DNA of 42,356 nt from Terriglobia bacterium. Lineage in GTDB: Bacteria > Acidobacteriota > Terriglobia > Acidiferrales > UBA7541. The position numbers and the translations under genes are program-made. The notes beneath the pieces were generated by a model that worked only from the letters and a program-made list of their open reading frames with translations, did not search any database and was not told the origin of the DNA. The DNA lies in contig JAIQGD010000071.1 in the NCBI GenBank assembly GCA_020072765.1, positions 1 through 42,356 on the forward strand, read 5' to 3'. This document shows, piece after piece, positions 1-7,359 of this stretch; position 1 is the stretch's first letter; each line of letters begins with the position of its first letter.

Positions 1-570
1 GTGAGCTACAAGGAGAAGAATGTCCACGACGTCCTGCAGATGACCGTCCGCGAGGCTCTGGCATTCTTCGCTCCTTACACCAAGGTCACCTCGCGGCTGC
101 GCGTGCTGGAGGAAGTCGGCCTCAGCTATCTGCGGCTCGGGCAATCCGGCACCACTCTTTCCGGAGGCGAGGCGCAACGCCTGAAACTCGCCGCGCATCT
201 CACCCGGCAGCAGAATTCCGGGATTCTCTATATCTTCGACGAGCCGACCACCGGCCTGCACTTCGACGATATTCAGAAGCTGCTGACGGCGTTCCGGAAA
301 CTGATCGAAGGCGGCGCTTCGGTGCTGATCATCGAGCATAATCTCGACGTGATCAAATCGGCCGACTGGGTGATCGACCTCGGCCCCGAAGGCGGCGACG
401 CCGGCGGGAAGATCATCGCCGCGGGGACGCCTGAACAGCTGGCGCGCAATTCCCAGTCGCACACGGGCAAATTCCTCTCGCGCGCGCTCAAGGCCCGCAA
501 TGGCGGGGACAACGGCGGTGCTGTTTCCACAAAGCAAAAGGCGCGCGGCGAGAGCGCGCCTACCCCCTGA
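1..570 (+). CDS. uvrA: UvrA excinuclease ATPase subunit, C-terminal fragment (5' end outside window)
   Basis: This is the C-terminal ~189 residues of UvrA, the damage-sensing ABC-type ATPase of nucleotide excision repair that loads UvrB. The frame is open from the first base, so the gene starts upstream of the window; the GTG at position 1 is not a real start. Visible ABC elements are the signature [12 protein letters not shown] (residues ~53-64), the Walker B region [13 protein letters not shown] (~75-87) and the H-loop IIEHNLDVI (~110-118). These belong to the second nucleotide-binding domain. The last ~25 residues ([10 protein letters not shown] end) are low complexity and overlap a perfect GC-rich palindrome, so the tail was probably extended by a repeat. 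The TPR gene begins 23 bp downstream. uvrC lies ~4 kb away on the same strand. Confidence 0.96.
   Translation: MSYKEKNVHDVLQMTVREALAFFAPYTKVTSRLRVLEEVGLSYLRLGQSGTTLSGGEAQRLKLAAHLTRQQNSGILYIFDEPTTGLHFDDIQKLLTAFRKLIEGGASVLIIEHNLDVIKSADWVIDLGPEGGDAGGKIIAAGTPEQLARNSQSHTGKFLSRALKARNGGDNGGAVSTKQKARGESAPTP
540..560. repeat. GC-rich REP-like palindrome inside the uvrA 3' end
   Basis: GGCGCGC (540-546) and GCGCGCC (554-560) form a perfect 7-bp stem with a 7-nt loop. The uvrA stop codon follows 8 bp later. The encoded residues (ARGESAPTP) are not part of the normal UvrA fold, so this looks like an intergenic palindrome captured into the reading frame. Confidence 0.6.
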
Positions 571-593
571 CGCGCCCGCGTCGCAGGAGAGGC

Positions 594-1928
594 ATGAAAT
601 TTGTTTCGAGACTGCTGCTCTTCGGCGCGCTGGGCGTTCTGCTCGGCCCGGCTCACTCCGCCTGCGCCCAGACAGCCCAGGCCCCGAAAAACCGCGCCAC
701 CGCCGATCCCGCCGCCGATGCCCTCAACCGGCTCCTCGCCGCCGCGCAAGATGCAGTCACCCAGAACGATTACGCCACCGCCGCGCTGGATTACCGGCAG
801 TACCTCGAACAGAAGCCGGACGATGCCGCCGTGCATTTCAATCTCGGCTACGCCTACACCGCGTTGCAGCGTCCCGCCGACGCGCAGGCCGAATATCGGA
901 AAGCCATTTTGCTCGATCCGAAAATGGCTCCGGCCTACCTGAATCTCGGACTCACGCTGCTGGCGAGCGATCCCGGCGCGGCGGTTGACCCACTGCAAAA
1001 AGCCGCCACGCTCCTCCCCGATCAGGCCCGCCCGAAGCTGTTCCTGGGCACGGCGCTCGAGCGCGGCGGAAATCTCCCGGCGGCCATCGAGCAGTACGAA
1101 GCGGCGGAAAAGCTCGACGCCAAGAATGTCGAGATTCGGCTCGCACTCGGCCGCGCCTTGCTGGCTGCAGGCCGCGCGGCAGATGCCGAACAGCAATTCC
1201 ACGATCTACTGGCGAGGGCTCCCGGTCCCGCCGACGCCGCCCCGGCGCATCTCGGACTGGCGCGCGCGCTGCTGGCCCAAAAGAAGACCGCCGACGCCGC
1301 GTCGGAATTCGGCCTCTACCTGGCCGCCCGGCCGGACGACGCGGCGGCGCAGGTGGAGCGCGCTTCCCTGCTGGTCGACCTGGGTAAATACGATGACGCG
1401 CTCGCCGGACTGGATCGCGCCGCCACGGCCGGGCCCGAGGGTCTGCGCGCCCTGAAGTTGCGCGCTCGCATCTTCTTCGAGCAAAAGCGTTACGCCGATG
1501 CCGTGGCTCCGCTGCAAAAGGCCGCGGCCATTGCGCCGCGCGACCCCGACGTGGCCGCGCTTCTGGGCCACATGTATCTTCTGCAGAGGGATTACGCCGC
1601 GGCCATCGAGTCGCTGCTCGCGGCGCGCGCGCTGGACCCGAACGCGGTCGACGTGATCGACGACCTCGTCACCGCCGAATACCGCGCCAAGAACTACGCC
1701 GCCGCGCTGGCGGCTCTCGATGCGCTCGCCACTCATGGCGATCTTCCCGCGGGGCGCTGGTTCATCCGCGCCGCCTGTTACGATAGACTGGAACAGCCGG
1801 TCCAGGCGCTCGAGGCCTACCGGAAATTTCTCCAGATGAACACGGACGAGAACAACGACATGTATTTTGAAGCCAGCGCGCGTGTGCGGGTCCTCACCGT
1901 TGAACTGCAGAACCGGAAGAAGAGGTAG
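594..1928 (+). CDS. Exported TPR-repeat protein
   Basis: A 444-residue protein with an N-terminal signal peptide (hydrophobic LLLFGALGVLLGPAHSACAQ, cleavage expected near AQT) followed almost entirely by tetratricopeptide repeats. Clear repeats include AALDYRQYLEQKPDDAAVHF and NLGYAYTALQRPADAQAEYR (residues ~62-105), with further repeats to residue ~430. TPR arrays are protein-binding scaffolds, so a periplasmic or outer-membrane-side assembly role is likely; the partner cannot be told from sequence. AGGAG at 585-589 sets the ATG at 594. It heads a tight same-strand group with two small secreted proteins and a SprT-like protease, with gaps of 4 and 8 bp and a 4-bp overlap, consistent with one transcript. 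Confidence 0.88.
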   Translation: MKFVSRLLLFGALGVLLGPAHSACAQTAQAPKNRATADPAADALNRLLAAAQDAVTQNDYATAALDYRQYLEQKPDDAAVHFNLGYAYTALQRPADAQAEYRKAILLDPKMAPAYLNLGLTLLASDPGAAVDPLQKAATLLPDQARPKLFLGTALERGGNLPAAIEQYEAAEKLDAKNVEIRLALGRALLAAGRAADAEQQFHDLLARAPGPADAAPAHLGLARALLAQKKTADAASEFGLYLAARPDDAAAQVERASLLVDLGKYDDALAGLDRAATAGPEGLRALKLRARIFFEQKRYADAVAPLQKAAAIAPRDPDVAALLGHMYLLQRDYAAAIESLLAARALDPNAVDVIDDLVTAEYRAKNYAAALAALDALATHGDLPAGRWFIRAACYDRLEQPVQALEAYRKFLQMNTDENNDMYFEASARVRVLTVELQNRKKR

Positions 1929-1932
1929 CGCC

Positions 1933-2427
1933 TTGCGTTGCGCGCGTGGCCTTTGCCTGGCGGCGCTCGCCGCGTCACTTCTGTCCGGCTCCGCCCGGGC
2001 GCAAGACCGCACCGCGCAGCTCCGCTCTCTTTTCGACCAGCAAACCAGCGCGGTCGAAAAGGCGAAACTCATGCCCCGCCTGGGCGAAGCGCAATTCCGC
2101 GACGCGCGTAAGGAGATTGCCGCGGGACACCTGCCGGAAGCGGCCGCCATTCTTGCGCAGTACCGCGCCGAAGCGCAGCTGTGCGCCAAGGGCCTGGAAA
2201 CCGCCGGCGTCGACGCCGAAAAGCATCCGGCGGGCTTCAAACAGTTGCAGATTTCGCTGCGGGAGTCGCTCCGGCGCCTCAACGAAATCCTCGTGGGTCT
2301 CCCCGCGGACGACCAGCCCCCTTTTCTCGCCGTGCGCAAGGACCTCGACGAGTTGAACCGGCGCCTGATTAGCAAACTCTTCCCGCGCCAGCCCGTCGAC
2401 GACTCGCCGGGAAGAACGAAGGATTAA
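1933..2427 (+). CDS. Small secreted helical protein of unknown function (TTG start)
   Basis: I do not recognise a family. The frame is open further upstream (to 1867), but that would overlap the TPR gene by 62 bp. The TTG at 1933 follows an AGAGG Shine-Dalgarno formed by the end of the upstream gene and gives a proper signal peptide (RCARGLCLAALAASLLSGSARAQ). The mature ~140 residues are charged and predicted helical (LRSLFDQQTSAVEKAKLM; AAAILAQYRAEAQLCAKGLE), with no catalytic motif. It lies 4 bp after the TPR gene and 8 bp before another small secreted helical protein, suggesting they act together outside the cytoplasm. Confidence 0.7.
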   Translation: MRCARGLCLAALAASLLSGSARAQDRTAQLRSLFDQQTSAVEKAKLMPRLGEAQFRDARKEIAAGHLPEAAAILAQYRAEAQLCAKGLETAGVDAEKHPAGFKQLQISLRESLRRLNEILVGLPADDQPPFLAVRKDLDELNRRLISKLFPRQPVDDSPGRTKD

Positions 2428-2435
2428 CGATCCAG

Positions 2436-2966
2436 ATGCGCCGCCTCGTTCAAGCCACCGTGTTTGCCGCCTGCGTGCTCGCGGGCCTCGCCGCCGCTCG
2501 GGCCTCCGCCGCCGTTACGCCGCACAAGGACTATCTCAGCGAGGAAGAGGCGGACAAAATCCGCGACGCAGATACGCCGGCGGCGCGCATCCAGCTGTAC
2601 GTCTCGTTCGCCGACGACCGGCTGAAGAAGTTCGACTATGAAATCCATCGCCCGACGCCGCAGCGCCGCCGCGCGGAAATCCTCAACGGCCTGCTCAACG
2701 CCTACATCGGCTGCCTGGACGACGGCGCCGACCAGATCACCACGGCCCGCGAGAAACAGGCGGACATCCGCGAGGCCCTCAAGCTCCTGCGCACCAAGGG
2801 TCAGGAGTTCCTCGACCTGCTCGAAAAATATCATCAGAGCGGCCCGGAACTCGACAGCTACCGCGACACGCTGGAGGACGCCATCGAAGGCACCAAGGAC
2901 GCGCTCGCCGATGCCGCCGAGGCCGAGAAGGAAATGCCGCCCCCGCCGGTCCGGAGGAAGCCGTGA
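2436..2966 (+). CDS. Small secreted helical protein of unknown function
   Basis: A 176-residue protein with a signal peptide (VFAACVLAGLAAARASAAV) and a long helical, strongly charged body containing YLSEEEADKIRDADTPAARI (residues ~33-52) and a coiled-coil-like C-terminal half rich in E, K and D, ending in a proline-rich tail (PPPPVRRKP). No enzyme motif is visible. The start ATG at 2436 lies 8 bp after the previous stop. The stop overlaps the start of the SprT-like gene in a GTGA arrangement, a sign of translational coupling. Homologues appear to be common hypotheticals in Acidobacteria, as far as I can recall; the function is unknown. Confidence 0.75.
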   Translation: MRRLVQATVFAACVLAGLAAARASAAVTPHKDYLSEEEADKIRDADTPAARIQLYVSFADDRLKKFDYEIHRPTPQRRRAEILNGLLNAYIGCLDDGADQITTAREKQADIREALKLLRTKGQEFLDLLEKYHQSGPELDSYRDTLEDAIEGTKDALADAAEAEKEMPPPPVRRKP

Positions 2967-3685
2967 AACGCGCGGCGTCTCGCACCAGGCTCGTCCCCGG
3001 CGGCGAGCGGATTTTTCAGCGCATCTACACGCGCCTGGGATGCGAGGGGCGCCCGCCGCACTTCGTCGTCGAATATCATCCCTACGCCGGCCTGACGCAC
3101 ACCATCCGCCTCCGCCAGGATACGGCGCACGTGCGGCTTTCCGACGTTCTCCGCCGCGCGCCCCGCGACGTGGTGGAAGCGGCGGCCGCGCTGCTGCTCG
3201 CGCGGCTGTACCGGAAGCGCCCGCCCCGCGGCCTGGTGGAGACCTACCGGCAGTTTTCCTTCGCGCGCGCGACGCGCCGGCAACTTCTGCTGCTCCGCCA
3301 GACGAGGGCGCGGCGCATGGCCCATGCCCCCGCCGGAGCGCATCACGATCTGGCGCCTCTGTTCGAGCTGCTGAACCAGCGCTACTTTGAGGGCGCGCTG
3401 GCCCGGCCGCGCCTGGGATGGAGCGCGCGCGCGTGGCGCTCGCAGCTCGGATGCTTCGACCCGGCGCTGTGCCAAATCGTCCTCAACCGGCAACTCGACC
3501 GCCCGTCGGTTCCCGAATACGTCGTCGCCTACGTGCTCTACCACGAGATGCTCCACCAGAAGCACCCCATCCGCTTCGCCCGCTGCCGCCGCGAATCCCA
3601 CTCCCCCGAATTTCGCCGCGAGGAAAAACATTTCGTGGATTACCACCGCGCCATGAAGTTCCTCAAACGCTTCCCCCTGCTGTAA
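2963..3685 (+). CDS. SprT-like zinc metalloprotease-domain protein
   Basis: A 240-residue protein with a SprT/YgjP-type zinc site: HEMLH (residues 194-198) supplies two histidines and the catalytic glutamate, and H213 in HSPEF is the expected third ligand. The preceding segment LAPLFELLNQRYFEGALARP (131-150), then SQLGCFDPALCQIVLN, matches the strand-and-helix layout of SprT-like domains. There is no signal peptide, so it is probably cytoplasmic. The N-terminal ~120 residues are basic and not assigned. The start is a GTG overlapping the previous stop by 4 bp. SprT-like enzymes include DNA-protein crosslink proteases, but bacterial members are poorly characterised, and here the operon partners are secreted. 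The substrate cannot be inferred. Confidence 0.82.
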   Translation: MKRAASRTRLVPGGERIFQRIYTRLGCEGRPPHFVVEYHPYAGLTHTIRLRQDTAHVRLSDVLRRAPRDVVEAAAALLLARLYRKRPPRGLVETYRQFSFARATRRQLLLLRQTRARRMAHAPAGAHHDLAPLFELLNQRYFEGALARPRLGWSARAWRSQLGCFDPALCQIVLNRQLDRPSVPEYVVAYVLYHEMLHQKHPIRFARCRRESHSPEFRREEKHFVDYHRAMKFLKRFPLL

Positions 3686-3699
3686 AGCCTGTGGGGAAT

Positions 3700-3752
3700 G
3701 CGGGCACGGCCCCGACTGCTGTCCGGGGCGCGGCGTGCCGTGCCCCTACGGG
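3700..3752. repeat. REP-like palindrome (GGGCACGGC family), copy 1
   Basis: Outer arms GGGCACGGC and GCCGTGCCC are perfectly complementary and enclose a second hairpin (CCCCGAC / GTCCGGGG with a bulge). It sits between convergent genes and could also end transcription. The outer arms and the trailing CCCTACGGG recur at 40885-40914. Confidence 0.65.
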
Positions 3753-3829
3753 ATGAGAGCAAGGAACAGCATCCGCAATCGGTCAGCGGCTGCTCGTGAT
3801 TCTGTGGGGTTCGTCGTGAAGAACGAGGG

Positions 3830-4348
3830 TTAGCGGGCCGTCAGCTTGTCGATTTTCTTTTCGATCTTCTTTGCGTCCGGGGCATCGGGAGACACGCGCA
3901 GGTATTCCTGAAAATACTTCGCGGCGGCGGCTTTGTCTTTCTTGCGCTCGCAGGCATGGGCGAGAAGAAGGTACGGCCGGGGCAGCTTGGGTTGCAGCTG
4001 AATAGCGTCCTGGAGGCGGCCGATGGCCGCATCCACGTCGCCCTTGCGCAGGTAGTATTCCGCGACTTCAATATCATGCGCGGCGCCGGCGGCCTCCGGA
4101 GAGGGCGCATCCTTCGCGGGCAACGTGGCCGGCTCAGCGGGTTGCGGATGATCCGGGTTCGCGCGCGAGGACGATTCGCCCGCGTCCTGCTTCTGATCTT
4201 GGTTGGCAGGTTGCGGGCGATCCGAGTTGGCACGGGAGGAAGACTCTCCGGAATCCTGCTTCTGGTCTTGCTTCGGCGCCTGTGCGGCCCACGCCGGCCG
4301 CGCCAGAAGCAAACCCAGCGCCAGGGCGAGAGAAAGCGTTCGCGTCAT
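3830..4348 (-). CDS. Exported TPR protein with duplicated linker
   Basis: A 172-residue protein: signal peptide (LSLALALGLLLARPAWAA, residues 5-22), a hydrophilic linker, then one to two TPR units (AEYYLRKGDVDAAIGRLQDA and LLLAHACERKKDKAAAAKYF, residues ~98-155). The linker contains two near-identical 23-residue blocks at residues 27-49 and 50-72 (QDQKQD[S/A]GESSSRAN), a 69-bp tandem duplication at DNA level. The C-terminal TPR plus a Lys-rich end (KKIEKKIDKLTAR) resembles outer-membrane assembly lipoproteins of the BamD/YfiO kind in general layout, but there is no lipobox Cys. The start ATG at 4348 has AGGTAG upstream. It is divergent from uvrC. Confidence 0.8.
   Translation of the reverse strand: MTRTLSLALALGLLLARPAWAAQAPKQDQKQDSGESSSRANSDRPQPANQDQKQDAGESSSRANPDHPQPAEPATLPAKDAPSPEAAGAAHDIEVAEYYLRKGDVDAAIGRLQDAIQLQPKLPRPYLLLAHACERKKDKAAAAKYFQEYLRVSPDAPDAKKIEKKIDKLTAR
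4133..4270 (-). repeat. 69-bp imperfect tandem duplication inside the TPR gene
   Basis: Units 4202-4270 and 4133-4201 encode residues 27-49 and 50-72. They differ at several third-codon positions and at four or so amino acids, so the duplication is in frame and not brand-new. Confidence 0.85.
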
Positions 4349-4404
4349 CGTGTTTCTACCTGCCTTCAGACGGCCTTTGCTATCATGAAAGTAGCCTCGG
4401 TGAG

Positions 4405-4432
4405 AGAGATTGCCTCCCCGAAGGCGATGTCT
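4405..4432 (+). promoter_or_regulatory. Stem-loop in the uvrC 5' region
   Basis: AGAGATTGCCT (4405-4415) and AGGCGATGTCT (4422-4432) pair over 11 positions with one mismatch and one G-U, leaving a 6-nt C-rich loop. It ends 22 bp before the uvrC start. It could be a leader hairpin or a terminator remnant; no U-run follows. Confidence 0.4.
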
Positions 4433-4454
4433 CCCCTATTGTAACGCGCCGGAA

Positions 4455-6308
4455 ATGGAACTCCGCGAAAAAGTCGCCCAGCTGCCCGCGCAGCCCGGTG
4501 TGTACCTGTTCCAGGACGCCGGGGGAACAATCCTCTACGTCGGCAAGGCGCGGTCGTTGCGCGGGCGCGTCAGATCGTACTTCCTCGAATCGCACTGGCA
4601 GGACGCCAAGACCGGCTCGCTGGTCCGCGAGATCGCCGATCTCGAATTTATCGTCGTGGACAACGAGAAAGAGGCGCTGGCGCTTGAAAACAATCTGATC
4701 AAGCAGCACCACCCCAAGTTCAACGTCCTGCTCCGCGACGACAAAACCTATCCCTACATCCGCTACACCGCCTTCGAGAAGCATCCGCGGATTTACGTCA
4801 CGCGCCGATTGAAGAAGGACGGCTCCATTTATTTCGGCCCGTACTTTCCCGCCAGCCTCGCCTACCGGCTCGTCCACCTGATCCACAAGCATTTTCTGGT
4901 GCCCTCCTGCACGGTGGACCTCGCGCGGCGCCACCCGCGGCCGTGCCTGCAGTATTACATTCACCGCTGCCTGGGGCCGTGCGCGGGACTGGTGGCGGAC
5001 GTCCGCTACGCCGAAGCGGCCCGCGATGTCCGGCTGTTTCTCGAAGGCCGGCGCAGCGACCTTGCGCGCAGCTTGAAGGAGCGCATGGACCGCGCCTCCC
5101 AAGATGAGCGTTACGAGGAGGCCGCCGGGTATCGCGACCTGCTCCGCACGCTCGGCGAAATGGAGGAGCGCCAGAAAATCGCCGCCGCCGAGGGAGACGA
5201 TACCGACGTGCTGGCGTGGTACGCCGAGCCGCCCCAGGTGGCCGTGAACCTGTTCCACCTGCGCGGCGGGCGTGTGGTGGACCGGCGCGATTTCTACTGG
5301 GAAGAACTTGAAGAATTCGCGCCCGCGGAATTTCTGCCCTCGTTGCTCAAGCAGCTCTACCTCGACGCGGCCTATCTGCCCCGTTACATCCACACGCCCA
5401 TGGATTTCGACGACCGCGAGTTGATCGAAGAGGTCCTCACGGAAAAGGCCGGCCACCGGGTGGAGATCTTCAACCCGCAGCGCGGGCAAAAGCACGACTT
5501 CCTCGAACTGGTCGAGAGGAATGCCAAGCATTCCTTCCTGCAGCGCTTCCGCGTGCTGCGCCCAGGATCGAAGGCCATCGCCGAAGCGCTGGAATCCGCG
5601 CTGGGGCTCCCGGAGCCTCCCAAACGAATCGAGTGCTTCGACATTTCGCACCTGCAGGGATCGGATACCGTGGCGTCGATGGTGGTGTGGGAAGACGGCA
5701 AGATGAAGAAATCGGACTACCGGAAATTCATCATTCGCGGCGCGGCCATGCCCGACGGGCCCGAGAAATCGCAAGGGCTGCTGCGCGACGATTTCGCCAG
5801 CATGCGCGAGGCCGTCGAGCGCCGCTATCGCCGCCTGCAGGAAGAAGAGAAGCCGCTGCCGAGCCTCATCCTCATCGACGGCGGCGTCGGACAATTGCAC
5901 GCCGCGGCGCAGGCGCTCGATAAGCTCGAGATCATCAACCAGCCGGTGGCCAGCATCGCCAAGAAAGAAGAAATTCTCTGCGTGCTGGGGCGCGAGCGGG
6001 AGCCCATCGCGCTCGACCATCACTCGCCCGTGCTGCACCTGATCCAGCAGATACGCGACGAGACGCATCGCTTCGCCGTCACGTTCGACCGCCAGCGGCG
6101 CTCCCGAGGCCGCCTGCGCAGCGAGCTCACGGAGATTGTCGGCGTCGGCGAGCGCACGGCGCGAAAGCTGTTGCGGAAATTCGGCAGCGTCGCGCGGCTG
6201 CGGCAACTCAGCGTCGAGGAACTGGCGGCGGAACTGCCGCGCGCGCAAGCCCAGCGCGTCTTCGACGGCCTGCGGCAAGCGAAGACGCCCGAGGCGAGCG
6301 CCGTCTAG
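4455..6308 (+). CDS. uvrC: UvrC excinuclease, incision subunit
   Basis: UvrC makes the dual incisions around lesions bound by UvrB. The 617-residue protein has normal length and domain order: GIY-YIG nuclease (PGVYLFQD, residues 14-21; ILYVGKA, 26-32; R40), a cysteine cluster C152/C164/C172/C176 of the kind now linked to an iron-sulfur cluster, a UVR motif (~203-235), the RNase H-like 5' nuclease with D396 in FDISH, D475 in LIDGG and H538, and tandem helix-hairpin-helix at the C-terminus (559-595, IVGVGERTARKLL). An upstream in-frame ATG (4410) would add MPPRRRCLPYCNAPE, unlike other UvrCs and inside a hairpin, so ATG 4455 (MELREK) is preferred. Confidence 0.97.
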   Translation: MELREKVAQLPAQPGVYLFQDAGGTILYVGKARSLRGRVRSYFLESHWQDAKTGSLVREIADLEFIVVDNEKEALALENNLIKQHHPKFNVLLRDDKTYPYIRYTAFEKHPRIYVTRRLKKDGSIYFGPYFPASLAYRLVHLIHKHFLVPSCTVDLARRHPRPCLQYYIHRCLGPCAGLVADVRYAEAARDVRLFLEGRRSDLARSLKERMDRASQDERYEEAAGYRDLLRTLGEMEERQKIAAAEGDDTDVLAWYAEPPQVAVNLFHLRGGRVVDRRDFYWEELEEFAPAEFLPSLLKQLYLDAAYLPRYIHTPMDFDDRELIEEVLTEKAGHRVEIFNPQRGQKHDFLELVERNAKHSFLQRFRVLRPGSKAIAEALESALGLPEPPKRIECFDISHLQGSDTVASMVVWEDGKMKKSDYRKFIIRGAAMPDGPEKSQGLLRDDFASMREAVERRYRRLQEEEKPLPSLILIDGGVGQLHAAAQALDKLEIINQPVASIAKKEEILCVLGREREPIALDHHSPVLHLIQQIRDETHRFAVTFDRQRRSRGRLRSELTEIVGVGERTARKLLRKFGSVARLRQLSVEELAAELPRAQAQRVFDGLRQAKTPEASAV

Positions 6309-6414
6309 CGGGTGTGCGCACCGCGTCCGCGAGTTCCGGTAGCGTTTCCTTCCCTGCCGGGTGTATCCTGTGGCTGTCCGGGGCGCGAGGCGCCCGTGAG
6401 CACGGAGGTGCGAG

Positions 6415-6705
6415 ATGAGCGACAACGCAGGCTCGAAAGTCAGCATTTTCCTGGTGGGGTTGGGCATCGGTGCACTGGTCGGCATTCTGTTCGCGCCGAA
6501 GTCCGGCGAAGAGACGCGCGAGTATCTGGCCAACAAGGCCGACGAAGGCCGCGAATTCGCGCAGAAGAAGGCGCGGGAACTTCGCGAGCGCGCCGAGGAC
6601 CTGCTCGAACGCAGCAAGGAAGTGATGTCGCGGCAGAAGGAAGCCGTTTCCTCGGCCGTGGAAGCAGGCAAGGAAGCTTACAAGCGCGAAACCAAGGCGT
6701 CGTAA
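6415..6705 (+). CDS. YtxH-like small membrane-associated protein
   Basis: A 96-residue protein with one N-terminal membrane segment (VSIFLVGLGIGALVGILFAP, residues 9-28) followed by the characteristic KSGEETRE turn and a long amphipathic helix (ANKADEGREFAQKKARELRE). This is the YtxH/gas-vesicle-like layout (Pfam YtxH family). Members are often stress-associated envelope proteins, but the biochemical role is not known. GGAGGTG at 6404-6410 sets the ATG. The next gene starts 18 bp downstream, and the pair is probably co-transcribed. Confidence 0.85.
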   Translation: MSDNAGSKVSIFLVGLGIGALVGILFAPKSGEETREYLANKADEGREFAQKKARELRERAEDLLERSKEVMSRQKEAVSSAVEAGKEAYKRETKAS

Positions 6706-6723
6706 GCTCTGATAGGAGTCGCG

Positions 6724-7227
6724 ATGTCCGGCTGGATCGAAGCATTCATCGTGGTTGCCACCATCGCCATCGTGGTGCAGATGGCGATTCTGCTGGCGAT
6801 GTTTATCCAAATGCGGGCGGCCATGCGCCAGTTCATGGGCATCGCCTCCGATCTGCAGGCGCGGATCGACCCGATCCTGCTCCGCATCAACAATATTCTG
6901 GCCGATTCCGAGGACCGCATCGCCAGCATCATGGGCGACGCCGCGGAACTCACACGCGTGGCGCGCACGCAAGCGCAGAAGGTGGACCGTCTGTTCACCG
7001 AGGCGGTCGAACGCCTGCGCATCCAGGTGATTCGCGCCGACCAGATTCTCACCGGCACGCTCGAGGTCATCGAAGAGGCCGGCTCGACCTTCCGCCGCAA
7101 ACTCTGGGAGCCGATCCAGCAGGCTTCGGCGATGCTGAAGGGCTTGAAGGCCGGACTCGACTTCATCCGCGGCCAGAAGCGCCCGAAGTCCGAGGAAACC
7201 ACGCAGGACGAAGAACTGTTCATCTGA
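6724..7227 (+). CDS. Membrane-anchored coiled-coil protein (DUF948-like layout)
   Basis: A 167-residue protein: an N-terminal transmembrane helix (FIVVATIAIVVQMAILLAMF, residues 8-27) followed by helices with heptad character (ARIDPILLRINNILADSEDR and ELTRVARTQAQKVDRLFTEA). The C-terminus is hydrophilic and acidic (EETTQDEELFI). The layout resembles DUF948/YtxG-type proteins, which often accompany YtxH proteins; that pairing is seen here. TAGGAG before the ATG at 6724 supports the start. No enzyme motif was seen. Confidence 0.8.
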   Translation: MSGWIEAFIVVATIAIVVQMAILLAMFIQMRAAMRQFMGIASDLQARIDPILLRINNILADSEDRIASIMGDAAELTRVARTQAQKVDRLFTEAVERLRIQVIRADQILTGTLEVIEEAGSTFRRKLWEPIQQASAMLKGLKAGLDFIRGQKRPKSEETTQDEELFI

Positions 7228-7233
7228 AACCGG

Positions 7234-7254
7234 CGCCGGAATCGGCGTTTGTTT
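7234..7254 (+). terminator. Probable weak intrinsic terminator after the YtxH pair
   Basis: CGCCG (7234-7238), GAAT loop and CGGCG (7243-7247) are followed by TTTGTTT (7248-7254), starting 7 bp after the stop codon of the upstream gene. The stem is short, so efficiency may be modest. Confidence 0.5.
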
Positions 7255-7359
7255 CACATCCCGGAAATCCCCGCTCGATTTTTCACTCTGAAGCACTTGG
7301 TGTGGCTGCGGTGCGCTCTATGTGCGCGAGACCGCGCCGGCCATAGCGGCTCGAACTAT

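Noticed and set aside
4383-6671. A very long open frame antisense to uvrC.
   Set aside because: It mirrors the codon bias of uvrC in high-GC DNA, has no recognisable domain and no start signals.
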